A stretch of 64,000 nucleotides of DNA, from NCBI GenBank assembly GCA_013146195.2, contig CM028378.1, forward strand, positions 78,521,254 to 78,585,253, given 5' to 3'. The stretch is from Codonopsis lanceolata. Lineage: Eukaryota > Streptophyta > Magnoliopsida > Asterales > Campanulaceae. Under the pieces are notes generated by a model. That model did not search any database and was not told where the DNA came from. It saw only the letters and a list, made by a program, of their open reading frames with translations. Positions 11,040 through 21,813 of the stretch are shown here, one piece after another. Numbering within the stretch: the first letter of the stretch is position 1; every line of letters begins with the position of its first letter. The position numbers and the translations under genes were made by a program.

Positions 11040-12130
11040 TTATAAGGCAAAGACTTGTGTTGGATGGTCTTACGGATCCTAAATCCGTAAGACGGAGCCC
11101 TATTTAAGAATTTACGGATCATAATAAATAAAGAACATGTTACTAAAAATTATAAAAGAAAGTCAGCCAAGATGGTTATGCAATTGCACTTAAAGTTTGG
11201 CGGGAGGTCATATGTTTGACTCCTACAAGTCATACAATTAACATGTTTTGCACATTAATGTGAAGTTCCTCATTTTGCTCGGTGCCCCTACACTTTCAAG
11301 ATTTGCCGCTAAAATTTTTATTTTTCTCACGCCTTACATTTTATTCATTTGTCAGTTCCGTTAGCATCAATTGCCTTGGGATACTTGACGGACCCTAACG
11401 GACATTAACGAAATGCTAAATGACGCATTTAAAGTCAAACGTGACACATTGAAAAGACAAAAGTGACACATTTTAAGGTTAAAAGTGACATTAAAGAGAG
11501 AAATTTATTATAATTCTCATTAAAATACAAAGTAACGCTCTTAATACTAAAAAGTGACACTCTTAATACTAAAAAGTGATACATTTAATACTAAAAAATG
11601 TCACTTTAAAACTAACGTTGACTACCAAAAGTGACACATTAAATACTAAAACGTGACACTTTCAATACAAAAAATGACACTTTAAAGGTTAATAAAGACG
11701 ATTTTTATTTATAAAGCAAAATAACACTTGTAAGGTCAAAAGTAACATATTTAATGCTAAAATGTGACATTTTTAATGTTATATTTATAAAAAAAATGAC
11801 ACTTTTTAAAGTGAAAGTAACACATTAAAGATTAAAAGTGACACATTTAAGCCTAAAAAGTAACACTTTTTTAGGAAAAAATTATAATTTTCATTAAAAA
11901 TACAAAGTAACACTTCTAAGGCTAAAAGTGACACATTTTATATTACAAAGTGATACTGTTAATAATAAAAAGTGACACTTTATATATATAAACATGAGGG
12001 ATGATGTTGTAATTTTCAAAAACTAAGGGGTTACATTCAGATTTATGAAGATCCATAAGACCGTTTTACAAATAAAGATCTATAAAACCAGTTTTACAGA
12101 AGACAACATCTATTTATAAAGCTCCCCCTA
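11040..12130. repeat. Left arm of a large inverted repeat, with GTGACAC minisatellite
   Basis: At 11400-11980 the motif AAAGTGACAC(A/T)TT recurs about 20 times at uneven 20-35 bp spacing. The stretch after it (11972-12049, ATATATAAACATGAGGG then GTAATTTTCAAAAACTAAGG) recurs as a reverse complement at 14441-14517. GTCTTACGGATC and ATCCGTAAGAC pairs lie at 11070-11095 and again at 14355-14415. The whole behaves as one arm of a diverged inverted repeat around 12.13-14.34 kb. It is non-coding. It may be the end of a large DNA transposon, but no transposase is visible. Confidence 0.6.
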
Positions 12131-12405
12131 ATTTAAAAACTAAACTTTTCCCTACCAAATTTTGAAATATCTGACCTGATACCTACAATTAAGCTAGAAG
12201 AGTATTCCCACCAACTATTCCTCTTTCAAAATTTAGGAATTTGAATATTTAGTTTCAAATATATATTTTTCTTTGACTTCACCTATTTTTCTCTATCTCT
12301 TCTTTTTTTTTTCAATAATTACAAAGAAAAATTGTTAAAACCCAAAAATTAACCTGAAAATCACCAAATTAAAACTCACCCCGATTGAACCTTCAAAACC
12401 TAGTA

Positions 12406-12670
12406 CTCCCGCTGTCCCTAAAGTTTTTGTTAAATTTTTCTGTCAACATCCCAATAATATTGTTTTGTTTACAAGTTCCTTTTATAGAACATTAATTTTA
12501 GCATTTTATCCTTACCATTTCTTTCTCATTTAATTACAAGGCACATGCATATAGGGTTTATAAAAAACTAAATACTATATTAATATTAATAATAAATTAA
12601 TTGTTTTTCTTACTTCGTGTGCCAATCAAGCTGGACAATAATTTCTGAACAATAATTTAGGGACGGAGAG
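12406..12670. mobile_element. Stowaway-type MITE (Tc1/mariner-like)
   Basis: Left end CTCCCGCTGTCCCTAAAG, right end TTTAGGGACGGAGAG, together forming the terminal inverted repeat typical of Stowaway elements (CTCCCTCCGTCCC...). TA flanks both ends (12404-12405 and 12671-12672), the expected target duplication. The 265 bp are AT-rich and non-coding. Confidence 0.75.
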
Positions 12671-12949
12671 TATTTTTTAAGGTAAATTTTTTTAAAAGAC
12701 CATAATATTTTTTGTAAAACGAATCCCTTAATCAGGTATGATGATGGTAGAGTTGTGGAAAGTTGGGACACCATCTTACAAATCTTTAAACAATCTTTCT
12801 TTTAAATAGTTATGCCAACAAGACAATTGAGTCAAACGTTCCCTTAACCTTTTCATTCATCTATTATATAAAAGAGTTCAGATAGTTACAAAAAACTATT
12901 TATCGGTCAAGATTTGTTTTTACCAAACACAATCACTAGCCAGGATTTA

Positions 12950-13150
12950 ATTTCACGGATCTATAACCGTTTATATCTATAACTGTTTGTATCTATAACG
13001 GTTTTACAATTATTATTTTACGATTTTACAGTTTTAGAGTTATTGTTTTATGGTTTTATAGTTTTAACGTTATTGTTTTACAGTTAATTAATTTCCACAT
13101 TATCTGCTTCATTTACCTTTTACCGTTATTGTTTTACCATTATAGTTTTA
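12950..13150. repeat. Degenerate (TTTTACNGTTATTG)n minisatellite
   Basis: ATCTATAACNGTTT and TTTTACAGTTATTG-like units are repeated with variation. It has no coding content. Confidence 0.5.
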
Positions 13151-13970
13151 CATTTATTGTTATCGTAATTAACTTAATCAATTTAATTTTTTTGGCTAGC
13201 AATTTCGTATACAAATTTAAAAAAATTAAAAAAAATCGTAAATTTTGTAATTTGATATATTCATTTTTTTCTTTTTTAACTATTATCGTAATTAACTTAA
13301 TCAATTTAATTTTTGTCCGGCGTTTTTTTGTTCGGCCCATAATTTCGTATACAAATTATTAATTAATCACTCCGTTACGGGCAAAGAGGCCATGTTTGAA
13401 AGTCAATTTCTTAAAGAAAATAATACTTTTAGTTGTTTAATAATAATGAAATGACCTTTACGATTTTACAAATATTTAGTTGTAATTTCTTAATTGATTA
13501 CTATCGTAATCAAGTGAATCTCAATTTAATTTATGTCTAAGTTTGGAATATTTGTATTTTAATTTTTTTTCTTTTTAATTGTTAGCGTACTTAATCAAAT
13601 AATTTTTTTTCCTGCCCGCAATTTCGTATACAAATTTTAAAAAAATCTTAAGTTTTGTAATTTGAAATATTTGTTTTTTAATTTTTAACTGTTATCGTAA
13701 TTAAATTAATCAATATAATTTTTGTCTGACCCGTTTTGTTTGTTTAGCCCGTAATTTCGTATACAAATTATTAATTAATCCCTCCGTTCTGGGTAAAGAG
13801 GTCCCGTTTGAAAGTTAATTTTTTTTAAGAAATAATATCTTTAGTAGTTCATTAATAATAAACTTACCCTTACGGTTTTATAAATATTTAATTTTAGTTT
13901 CTTAATTGATTGTTATCGTAATCAACTGAATCCCAGTTTAATTTATGTCTCACTTAGATTTATTTATAAT
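13150..13970. repeat. Two diverged tandem units of about 412 bp
   Basis: AATTTCGTATACAAATTATTAATTAAT followed by CTCCGTT, GGGTAAAGAGG and TTTGAAAGT occurs at about 13341 and again at about 13753, a period of 412 bp. The preceding part (GCAATTTCGTATACAAATTT) is likewise paired at about 13198 and 13618. A related piece (CTCC, GGGCAAAGAGGCC, TTTGAAAGTTAATTTT) is found at 18788-18845. Frames of about 65-75 codons here are AT-rich shadows. Confidence 0.65.
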
Positions 13971-14339
13971 AGACAAAGTTATTTCATCTCATGGAAAATT
14001 TGACAAAATTATTAATTTGGTTTCCATTGTTGTTAAGTAAGAATCCCAGAAGAAGACTGAGTTTTCGTTCAATAAAATTTTCTTTTCGTATTTTTACAAT
14101 TGTTACAATTAAAATATTTATTTCTTGGTTTTCTTATGAAATAAATATCATAGTAAAATGTTTTATTTTGTTACGTATTTGATTTTTCTCCCCTTTTTGT
14201 TGTATAGTGTACATATATCAAACTCCTACAAATTATAAGTAAATATTAATTCATTTCCACATTATCTGTTTCATTTATTGATAAATTCTCAAACTGCCAC
14301 CGTGACATCGACGCGGGCAAGAGTACTAGTATATATTCA

Positions 14340-14740
14340 AAAAGAGGTGGTCTCTACGGTCTTACAGTTCCTTATCTGTAAGACAATCTTACGGATCATT
14401 ATCCGTAAGACGGATCTATCCAAGTTAAATGAGGTAAAATTCAGAAATCTCAATGCAATTCCTTAGTTTTTGAAAATTACAGCGCCACCTCTCATGTTTA
14501 TATATGCAGAGTGTCACTTTTTATTATTAACAGTGTCACTTTATAGTATAAAATGTGTCACTTTTGGCCTTAAAAGTATCACTTTGCATTTTTAATAAAA
14601 ATTATATTCTTTTCTTTTCTTTAAAAATTGTTACTTTTTGAATTTAAATATGTCACATTTAATCTTAAATGTGTTACATTCACTTTGTAAAGTGTTATTT
14701 TGTATTTTAATAAGAATTAAAATAAATTTCACTTAACAAA
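14340..14740. repeat. Right arm of the large inverted repeat (GTGTCAC orientation)
   Basis: Reverse complement of the left arm. 14441-14517 mirrors 11972-12049, and GTGTCACTTT motifs follow to about 14720. It is shorter than the left arm. Confidence 0.6.
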
Positions 14741-14825
14741 ATAGCACATCTCGTAAATAAAACTTAAAAACAACACTGAGAGGAGTCAAAACCAATATCA
14801 CTGGTCGCTAATTTCCAAACCTTAA

Positions 14826-15254
14826 GGTCGTTTGGTAGTCATGATTAAGATCAGATAGGATTAATAAACCAAGTTATATGATGTTTGGTATATAATAGAT
14901 AATCGGGACTAATAATACGAGTTACCCAAATAAAATCATTATTCTCTCACTATTAATACCAAGGGAGAGAGTGATATTATTAACGCCCTCATTTTTCAAA
15001 AAAAATTTGAATTAACATTATTTATCTTAAAACTACCCTCGATATACAAGTAAAAATTAATAACAAAAGTCACTATTAATACAAAGGAAGAAGGTGATAT
15101 TATTAACACCCTCATTTTAAAAATAAAAAAAATTGAATTAACATTATTTATCTTAAAACTACCCTCGATATACAAATAAGAATTAATAACAAAGGTATTA
15201 ATAATCCTGAGATTAATAATACTACTTATCCTTGCCCGACTACCAAACAAGCCC
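14826..15254. mobile_element. Tourist-type MITE (PIF/Harbinger-like)
   Basis: Left end GGTCGTTTGGTAGTC and right end GACTACCAAACAAGCCC form a terminal inverted repeat of about 15 bp. TAA flanks both ends (14823-14825, 15255-15257), the duplication expected of Tourist elements. Inside, a block of about 110 bp (GTGATATTATTAACNCCCTC, then ATTTATCTTAAAACTACCCTC) is duplicated in tandem at about 14970-15055 and 15090-15175. It is non-coding. Confidence 0.75.
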
Positions 15255-15257
15255 TAA

Positions 15258-15647
15258 AAGTTTCGCTATAGACCATCTTGACTAATTTATTTTTCTATGA
15301 TTTCTTGCAATATATTATTTATTTATTATAATCGATGAATTTCTAAATGAGACTCTGTTTGCCATACAAAAAACTGCCGAAATTAGAGAACAAGTCAACA
15401 AAATCCCTCAGCCTTCTCATTCATATATACAATAAAAATTGCAGAAATTTCAGAACCGGTCAATACAATCGACATTTCAGGAGCGAGTACACGGCAGGTA
15501 AAGAAAACTAGTTACCATCACTACACGTAACCACGTTGTTCTTATCTAAGACCAAGAATAATCTCACCACGAAAAAGAGATCTAGTTATAACTGAAGAAA
15601 TAAAATTAAGTAGAAGAAGAAAAGGATGCAGCAAGACCACTTGAAGA
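15258..15647 (-). other. Likely 3' UTR and downstream flank of the RIN4/NOI-like gene
   Basis: On the minus strand this follows the stop codon of the RIN4/NOI-like gene. AATAAA-like signals (ATAATAAATAAATA) lie at about 15316-15329, some 320 bp past the stop. No other feature was seen. Confidence 0.4.
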
Positions 15648-18600
15648 TCATGCTTTCACACAGCAATTGAAGTAGCTCAGAATGCCCCTCCTCGCCTGCA
15701 CGCAAAACAAACAAGTCAGTCAGCATCATAAAGAACGAAGAAATGAAAAACGATTGGTGCTTTTCATATAGCCCACACACTAACCGACTAAAAACTTGTC
15801 CCACCTACAAGTCTATTGATGCTGTTTCCATACCATTCTCACTTCTATCTGTAATGGGTTTGGTGGTGTAGACGTCAAGACCAAACAGCCACCAAGATCG
15901 GGCGATGGAGGACTCAACTTGAGGCTCACACCGCCGTAAAGTCCAATCTGCGACGTGTAGCCCACTAAACCACTAGCACATTCAACCACAAGCCCATCTA
16001 AAAGTTGTGAATAATATTGGTGCTGCTTGGTAGTAGGTGGCCACTTATAAGCCCACTACTATTCTCACTTCTATCAGATGTGAGTTTGATAGAGTATTAC
16101 AGTTGTTGAAAAGTAGAGTGCAATTACTATTAATTCCTAGCGATTTTGGATAAAGAAATAACGGGCTAGTAAGCAATGTTTACTTTATACGATGAGAGTA
16201 TAAAGGAGCAGGAACCATGTGTGGGTGGGGATACTTATTTCCTTTCAACTGATTGACGGGTTTAGGTCACTTGTCACCAAGAGCGATGTCTCAAATACTA
16301 AACATAAATTAACAAAGAAAATGTTCCTTCAATTATGTGATAGACAAATGTTGATTTGTCTGGTACAATAATTGATTCCAAACTAAAGTACAAAGGAATG
16401 GGTTCATAGTTGCATATAACAATTATAAAACAAATTCCATGTTAATTATATGTTTATGTGGCACATAACATGGTCCCACGTGCCCATGTCTTTTCCTTGT
16501 GGCCTAGGTAGGGTGGGATCAACCCCAAGAATTCCGCAAGCAAAAACAAAGGTTTGCTTTCTTCTTTATATATGCAGGTTGTAGCCAAAACAATCATGGT
16601 TCATGACAGTATGACACATACGGCCTAGTGGTCGATCATGTTAAAAGAGAACATCCTTACAAACAACCGAGCCCAACAACCCAAGCATCTCAAAACAGGC
16701 TCTAATCAGATTTCCATCAAGGTTCCAAATTAAGCAGGGGTAACAAGCACAATAGTAGCCAAGTGGTACCAACTTAGAAGTTGATTTCCAGCTAGGCAAC
16801 TGCCAACCATCCCCATCCCACCACATGCATCCCATTAGTACAGACACTGGTTCCTATCGAGTTTCCTTGTTAGCATAAACATCCACATTCATCCACTTAT
16901 GCTTTAAAATTTTCCCCTTTGTTTGTGTCACATATGTATATATATTTGAATCACACAGTATTAAATACGATGAAAAGTTCTTGTTAATAAACAAACAACC
17001 ACTACTACGACTACCTGTACACAGTTGCAGTATTAAAATATACAAAGATAGGAAATGAAGAAATGAGGGGTTTCAGGAAGGAATCTTACAGTAGGAGAGT
17101 GGTCCTGGTTGTAATGGTGTTGATGAGCATTATTATGGGCTTTGGTTTTTACGTTGCTGCTAGCTGTTGAGGAGGAGATGAGCTCTTCCTCATTTCCAAG
17201 ACTAGCTCTCGATACGTCCCTTTTGTTCTGTTTCCTCATTTCCCTTATTTTTGAGAAATCCATAGAGTAGTCGGGTACTTGCCCCTTTTGATCCCAGTCC
17301 CCAAACTGTGGCACCGACATCCATGGTGCATTTTTCTGCACCAAACAAAAAAAATGAAAAATGAAAAAATTAATATTCACCACTCTTGGAAATTCTCATA
17401 TACTTGAAAGCATTAGAAGGCCTTAGGTTGGAAATCGTTTAACAATATTCGACTCCAAATCATCTATCTCACTCCCTGTCACATTCTCAATCTCATTAAA
17501 TCTCAGCCCTACGCGTCACCTTGTAAACAAAAAACTGAGTAAAATAACAAGGAATGTGTACGGCTGAGATTCAATGCGATATTATAGAGAGTGGGATAGA
17601 TGATTCGGAGACACAATATTCCCACTTTTAAGACAAATTTTAAAAAAATACATATTCCATGACACCGATTTGGGCAATGCCAATTAGAACTCCAATTTTC
17701 AACCAAGAGAGTCAAAATATTGATTGAGAATGGCGTAGCCCCGATAATTTCTTAATTTCCTGTGTCCACCACACCACCTTTTTAGATTATGAAAATGCAC
17801 TTCTTTATGCCCGGTATTCCTTCCCCCACACTTGAGTGAATGAGAAAATACTACATTGCCAATGAACCTTTAGCTATTTCAAAAAGGCATATAATTATTG
17901 ATGGCTATAGTATATGCATATTCAGTTGAACATTTCTGTGGGTACAAATCAAATTGATTTGGCTCCCAAAGTATGTTAAATAAACAAAATGATAAGGGTA
18001 AAGAGAATTCTATACTTTATTTGCACTCAATTCCTTAAAAAAGAGTCGTATCTGACTCGACACACATTAACAAAAAACTAACCTTCTTCAATAAATATTA
18101 AAATGTTATGTATTTTCTATTGATGCCCATGTGACTGTGAAATCTATTAATTAAAGAAGAAATTACATCAATGGTACAATGATAAAAGTAACATCTCAAA
18201 AAGAAAAAAATTGTGCAGTGAATCTTTTTTTAGAAATAATTTTATTTTAGATTAATAACAATTGAATAAAAAGTAAAAGTGGAATGGAAACTTAGAATCA
18301 ACATGTGAAAAAAAAAAAAAAGGAACTTGAATTTTTGACTAATCAACCTACTTAACTTTGAACCCATCATTCCATCAACCTACTTAACTTTCAATATCCT
18401 CTCCACCAAAAAAAAGAGGAAAAAAGTGAGTAAAAGAAGGAATAAATGACATTTATGACTAATTCTAACTTTAGATAGCTGAATTGATGGCTATTTTAGA
18501 TCAAATAAATTAAAATAAATTTCTCAAAATCAAGATTGTGGCAAAAAAAATAAAAAACCCAAACATTTCAAATGCATCATTAAATAATTCAAAGAAAATT

Positions 18601-19278
18601 ACAATTTTATACAAAATCCATTTAATATTCAAAGCTTGTTCAACTAAATTACCAACTTATAGGCAATGAAACACAGAAAGCACAAAAAAACATTGACTCA
18701 AGAACACACACACACACACACACACCAAAATAAGAAAAAGAAAAAACATTGACCTCCTAACGTCATGAAATAACTCAAAGAAAATTACTCCCTCCTGGCC
18801 TCCTTTTGGGCAAAGAGGCCGCCCATTTGAAAGTTAATTTTTTTTTTCAGAAAATAACATTTATTTACATCAATCTTTGAAATTGTACTCTTTATGTGAA
18901 AGATCTAAAAATGGAATAGTGAACTCTTGACCTGAATGAAGAGAGTACAATTTTACACAAAACCCAGTTAATATTCATAGCTTACTCTAACTAAATTACT
19001 AACTTACAAGTAAAGAAACACAGAAAGCACCAAAAACATTAACTCAAGAACACACAGAGCACACGCACACATACCAAAAACAGAAAACAAACAAACAATA
19101 ACCTCCTTACATCATCAAATCATTCAAAGAAACTTACAATTCTACACAAAACCCAGTTCATATTCATAGCTTAACTCAACTAAATTTCTAGAAAGCACCA
19201 AAATCATTGACTCAAGAACATACACATATACCAAAAATAGCAAAGATAAAAAACACTGACCTCCTTACGATCTTCCAT
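15648..19278 (-). CDS. RIN4/NOI-family protein, three exons (19261-19278, 17090-17335, 15648-15695)
   Basis: Exon 1 is an 18-nt ATG exon (MEDRKE), exon 2 codes for 82 residues, and exon 3 is a 48-nt exon ending ARRGILSYFNCCVKA and TGA. Together they give 103 residues, all junctions in phase 0. Donors are GAG/GTCAGT and ACT/GTAAGA, and acceptors TGCAG/A and TGCAG/G. Residues 14-20, VPQFGDW, are the RIN4 cleavage-site motif recognised by the bacterial protease AvrRpt2. DYSMDFSKIREMRKQNKRD and SLGNEEEL follow, typical of the NOI family. The C-terminal Cys pair in FNCC is the expected acylation site for membrane attachment. RIN4 itself is a plasma-membrane immune regulator, but short NOI relatives are less well understood and I infer only family membership. 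Exon 1 was chosen by frame and motif fit, and transcript data would settle it. Confidence 0.82.
15696..17089 (-). other. Intron 2 of the RIN4/NOI-like gene
   Basis: Begins GTAAGATTCC and ends TGCGTGCAG, in phase 0. The AT-rich 1.39 kb hold only short frames with no recognisable product. Confidence 0.7.
17451..17612. mobile_element. MULE-type MITE with 9-bp target duplication
   Basis: Terminal inverted repeats GACTCCAAATCATCTATC and GATAGATGATTCGGAGAC, extending to about 27 bp with a few mismatches, enclose 162 bp. Both flanks carry ACAATATTC (17442-17450 and 17613-17621), a perfect 9-bp duplication as made by Mutator-like transposases. It is non-coding. Confidence 0.85.
18600..19268 (-). repeat. 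Three tandem copies of the exon 1-intron 1 junction region
   Basis: Blocks at about 18600-18790, 18951-19135 and 19138-19268 share ACAATTTTACACAAAACC, TTCATAGCTTA, CAGAAAGCACC, CATTGACTCAAGAACA and, at their right end, GACCTCCTTAC. The last copy overlaps the end of exon 1 (GTAAGGAG on the minus strand), so the splice donor region itself is triplicated. Confidence 0.75.
18704..18723. repeat. (CA)n microsatellite
   Basis: Ten CA units inside the first copy of the intron repeat. Confidence 0.9.
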
Positions 19279-19396
19279 GTTATCAGAAATTGAAACTGTG
19301 GAGGGAAGAAATCACAAAATTTGAGAGTTTGCTGCCGAGATAGAAACGAATTTGAAAAGTGTTAAAAGACTAACAGAAATGATAAGTTTGTACGCA

Positions 19397-19406
19397 CATA
19401 AATATA
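19397..19406 (-). promoter_or_regulatory. TATA box of the RIN4/NOI-like gene
   Basis: TATATTTATG on the minus strand, about 120 bp before the ATG at 19278. A pyrimidine-rich run (CTCTCTCTCTCCTCC) lies just upstream of it at about 19425-19445. Such CT tracts are common near plant core promoters. Confidence 0.5.
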
Positions 19407-19856
19407 GGTCTATAGAGAGAAAAATAAAGGAGGAGAGAGAGAGAATGGGGTAGGATTGTGTGAGCGTACGACAACTAAGTATTTACTGTGTGAGGGAGAG
19501 GAAAAAGGAAATGGTACAGTACAGCACTACAGCTAAGATAGACAGCTTAAACATAGACTCCAATCGTTGTTATATACGTGTCCCCATATTAATTTGCGCA
19601 AGTTATGGCATTTAATTACACGACTGCCACGCGAAAGTTACACGGTTTTGGCCACAGTGCGCTGTACTGTACCGAGGAAGTGCGACCTATTTTTTCATTT
19701 ATTATTTTTTGGAGAATTACTTGTAACTCCCTCAACAATCGATTAAGGCAATGTGTCCCCCTCAACTATAAATTTTTATCTATTTGCACGTTTTGTTAAC
19801 GTACTGTCGTTGGTGGTTGACATAAACTACTCGTGTGAAACTAACATGATCATCTA

Positions 19857-20497
19857 TAGAGGTGGAATCAGGACATGACTTGTCCTGATATCCCACATCT
19901 CGATCTCGTCCCGATAGAATTTGGGATTTAAATTTTCTTCCTGATCTCATTCCCGATAAGTGTCGGGACCTAATAAATCGGGATCTCGATAATTAAGGAG
20001 ATAAAAATCTTGAAATCCCGCCTATAATATTTATGAACAATATTTTCTGACACTAAAATATTTTTAAAATGTCTCCATCATAATTAAGATTTTATATATT
20101 TACAAGTATATTTGAATATTTACTTAATGGAAGGTATTGTTGAATGTGTCCTCGTGAACAAAATACACATCTCACTCGCAGGAGAAGAGCTGCACCAAGT
20201 GTAGAAATATGATGGACAAAAAAAACCACAACATTGTAAAAATAAATTTAACAAACATCATTAAGTAATTTTAACAAACACAAAATAGATGTTGTTTAAC
20301 ACTCACAATATTTATATATAAAAAATTGTCTGGCCGGGTCGGGATTCGGGAATCCCAACGGAATTGATAATTATCCGAATACCGTCTCGAAATAAGTCGA
20401 GACGGGAAAAATCCCGAAAAAATCAAAATCATGATTTGTTGAGATCGGGTCGGGCGTTAGGACGGGTCGAGAAAAACGAGACTTTTGCCAAGCCCTA
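19857..20497. mobile_element. hAT-type non-autonomous element
   Basis: Ends are TAGAGGTGG and, reversed, TAGGGCTTGG, a short imperfect inverted repeat of the hAT style. Both flanks carry ATCATCTA (19849-19856 and 20498-20505), a perfect 8-bp duplication as expected for hAT. The 641 bp have no transposase frame. The ends are rich in CGGGATCTCG/GGGTCGGG motifs. Confidence 0.8.
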
Positions 20498-20577
20498 ATC
20501 ATCTATAGGCTCTTTTTTTTACCATAATGTTTTATTTGGAATTTTAATTAACTAGTTTATGCTTAACTAAAAGTAAT

Positions 20578-20940
20578 TACTCCCTCGTTTTTAAATAATT
20601 GTTTTCCTTTTTTATCCGTTTCAAAATAATTATTTTCTTTCAAACTTTCCTTTTAAAATTTTTTTTACCACTTTATATTTACTTTTTCTATATCTTTAAT
20701 GTGTAGGTCTTTTATAAGACCGTCTAATGGATCTTAATTCGTCTGGAGAATCACTCTCTCGCAATTTAACCCACCAATACATGGTAGATCCTATAAAGAG
20801 GATCCGTCTTAAAAAAAATATACGTAAGACCGTCTTACCCAAAAAAAATTTATCTTTAATTATGACTATATGTTCAATAATATTAAAGAAAATTACACAT
20901 TAAACCAATATTTATTATACAAATAATTATTTTGGTAGGC
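20578..20940. repeat. MITE debris with GTCTTAC motifs
   Basis: TACTCCCTCG followed by AAATAATTGTTTTCC looks like the left end of a Stowaway-type element, but no matching right end is visible. Inside, 20705-20850 holds AAGACCGTCTAATGG and CGTAAGACCGTCTTACC, related to motifs at 11.07 and 14.36-14.41 kb. Confidence 0.35.
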
Positions 20941-21082
20941 ATTTTCATTAACTTAAATGGAAGTTCCTGCACAAAAAGTTTGATTAAAAAAATTTGATAA
21001 TTGAAGGGGTATATTGTTTAAATTGATAGTTGAAAATCTAGTCAAACTTGACCCATACCCGGAGAGGATTATCTATACTTCA

Positions 21083-21168
21083 CCTTTTATTTTATTTTTT
21101 TTATTTTTATTTTATTTTAATTTTAATTTTTTAATTTTTTATTTATTTTTATTTATTTATTTATTTTA
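21083..21168. repeat. A/T-only low-complexity tract
   Basis: TTTTATTTTATTTTAATTTT-like sequence with almost no G or C. Confidence 0.85.
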
Positions 21169-21429
21169 ACCCTTTTTCTTGTACTATGGTGCTTGGCTTT
21201 ATCAATGACGCTATGTTGCCATACAAAAGCAGCTTTCTCAATTCATGATCCTATGCGGCAAATAAAATAGTCCGTTCCTTCCTTAAATAACTATCCAGTT
21301 TAATCCTGTTCATTGTTTAAAAATAAGTAAGTGATCGTATTATAAATATTAGTATAATATATTATATTTTTTTAATATTTATTTGTATATGATCATGATT
21401 AAAGTTTGTAAAATGAATGATAATGAGGA

Positions 21430-21813
21430 TATAATATCTTATTATGATAGATTACTTGATATATTCAATACTACTTTTCCTTTAAGTGATCCTATCACCA
21501 ATGAAGTCTTGTTAGTAAAATGATGTGCACTCTCCTTCAAAGATGTAATGTGAAAATTAGAGCTATTGAGGAAACTCATAACATTAATGAAATGAGTTTT
21601 GATAAATTAGCTGGTATTCTCTATAATATCTTATTATGATAGATTACTTGATATATTCAATACTACTTTTCCTTTAAGTGATCCTATCACCAATGAAGTC
21701 TTGTTAGTAAAATGATGTGCACTCTCCTTCAAAGATGTAATGTGAAAATTAGAGCTATTGAGGAAACTCATAACATTAATGAAATGAGTTTTGATAAATT
21801 AGCTGGTATTCTC
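21430..21813 (+). repeat. Perfect 192-bp tandem duplication in the copia gag remnant
   Basis: 21430-21621 and 21622-21813 look identical by eye. Each copy encodes the gag phrase KIRAIEETHNINEMSFDKL. The unit is 64 codons long, so the frame is kept, but each copy carries a TGA. Confidence 0.85.

Larger units (their letters stand above)
17336..19260 (-). other. Intron 1 of the RIN4/NOI-like gene, rich in repeats
   Basis: Begins GTCAGTG and ends GTTTGGTGCAG. The 1.93 kb hold a MULE-type MITE (17451-17612), a (CA)n run at 18704-18723 and three tandem copies of the exon 1/intron 1 junction region (18600-19268). Confidence 0.65.

Noticed and set aside
13129..13362. Overlapping AT-rich frames on both strands near 13.2 kb and 13.99-14.47 kb
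   Set aside because: Low-complexity repeats, no start context or domain, and rich in Ile, Phe, Lys and Asn as expected from AT-rich DNA.
16641..16847. A 68-codon minus-strand frame that could be an exon of the RIN4/NOI-like gene
   Set aside because: It does not fit the family, while the 48-nt exon at 15648-15695 gives the expected FNCC end in phase with proper splice sites.
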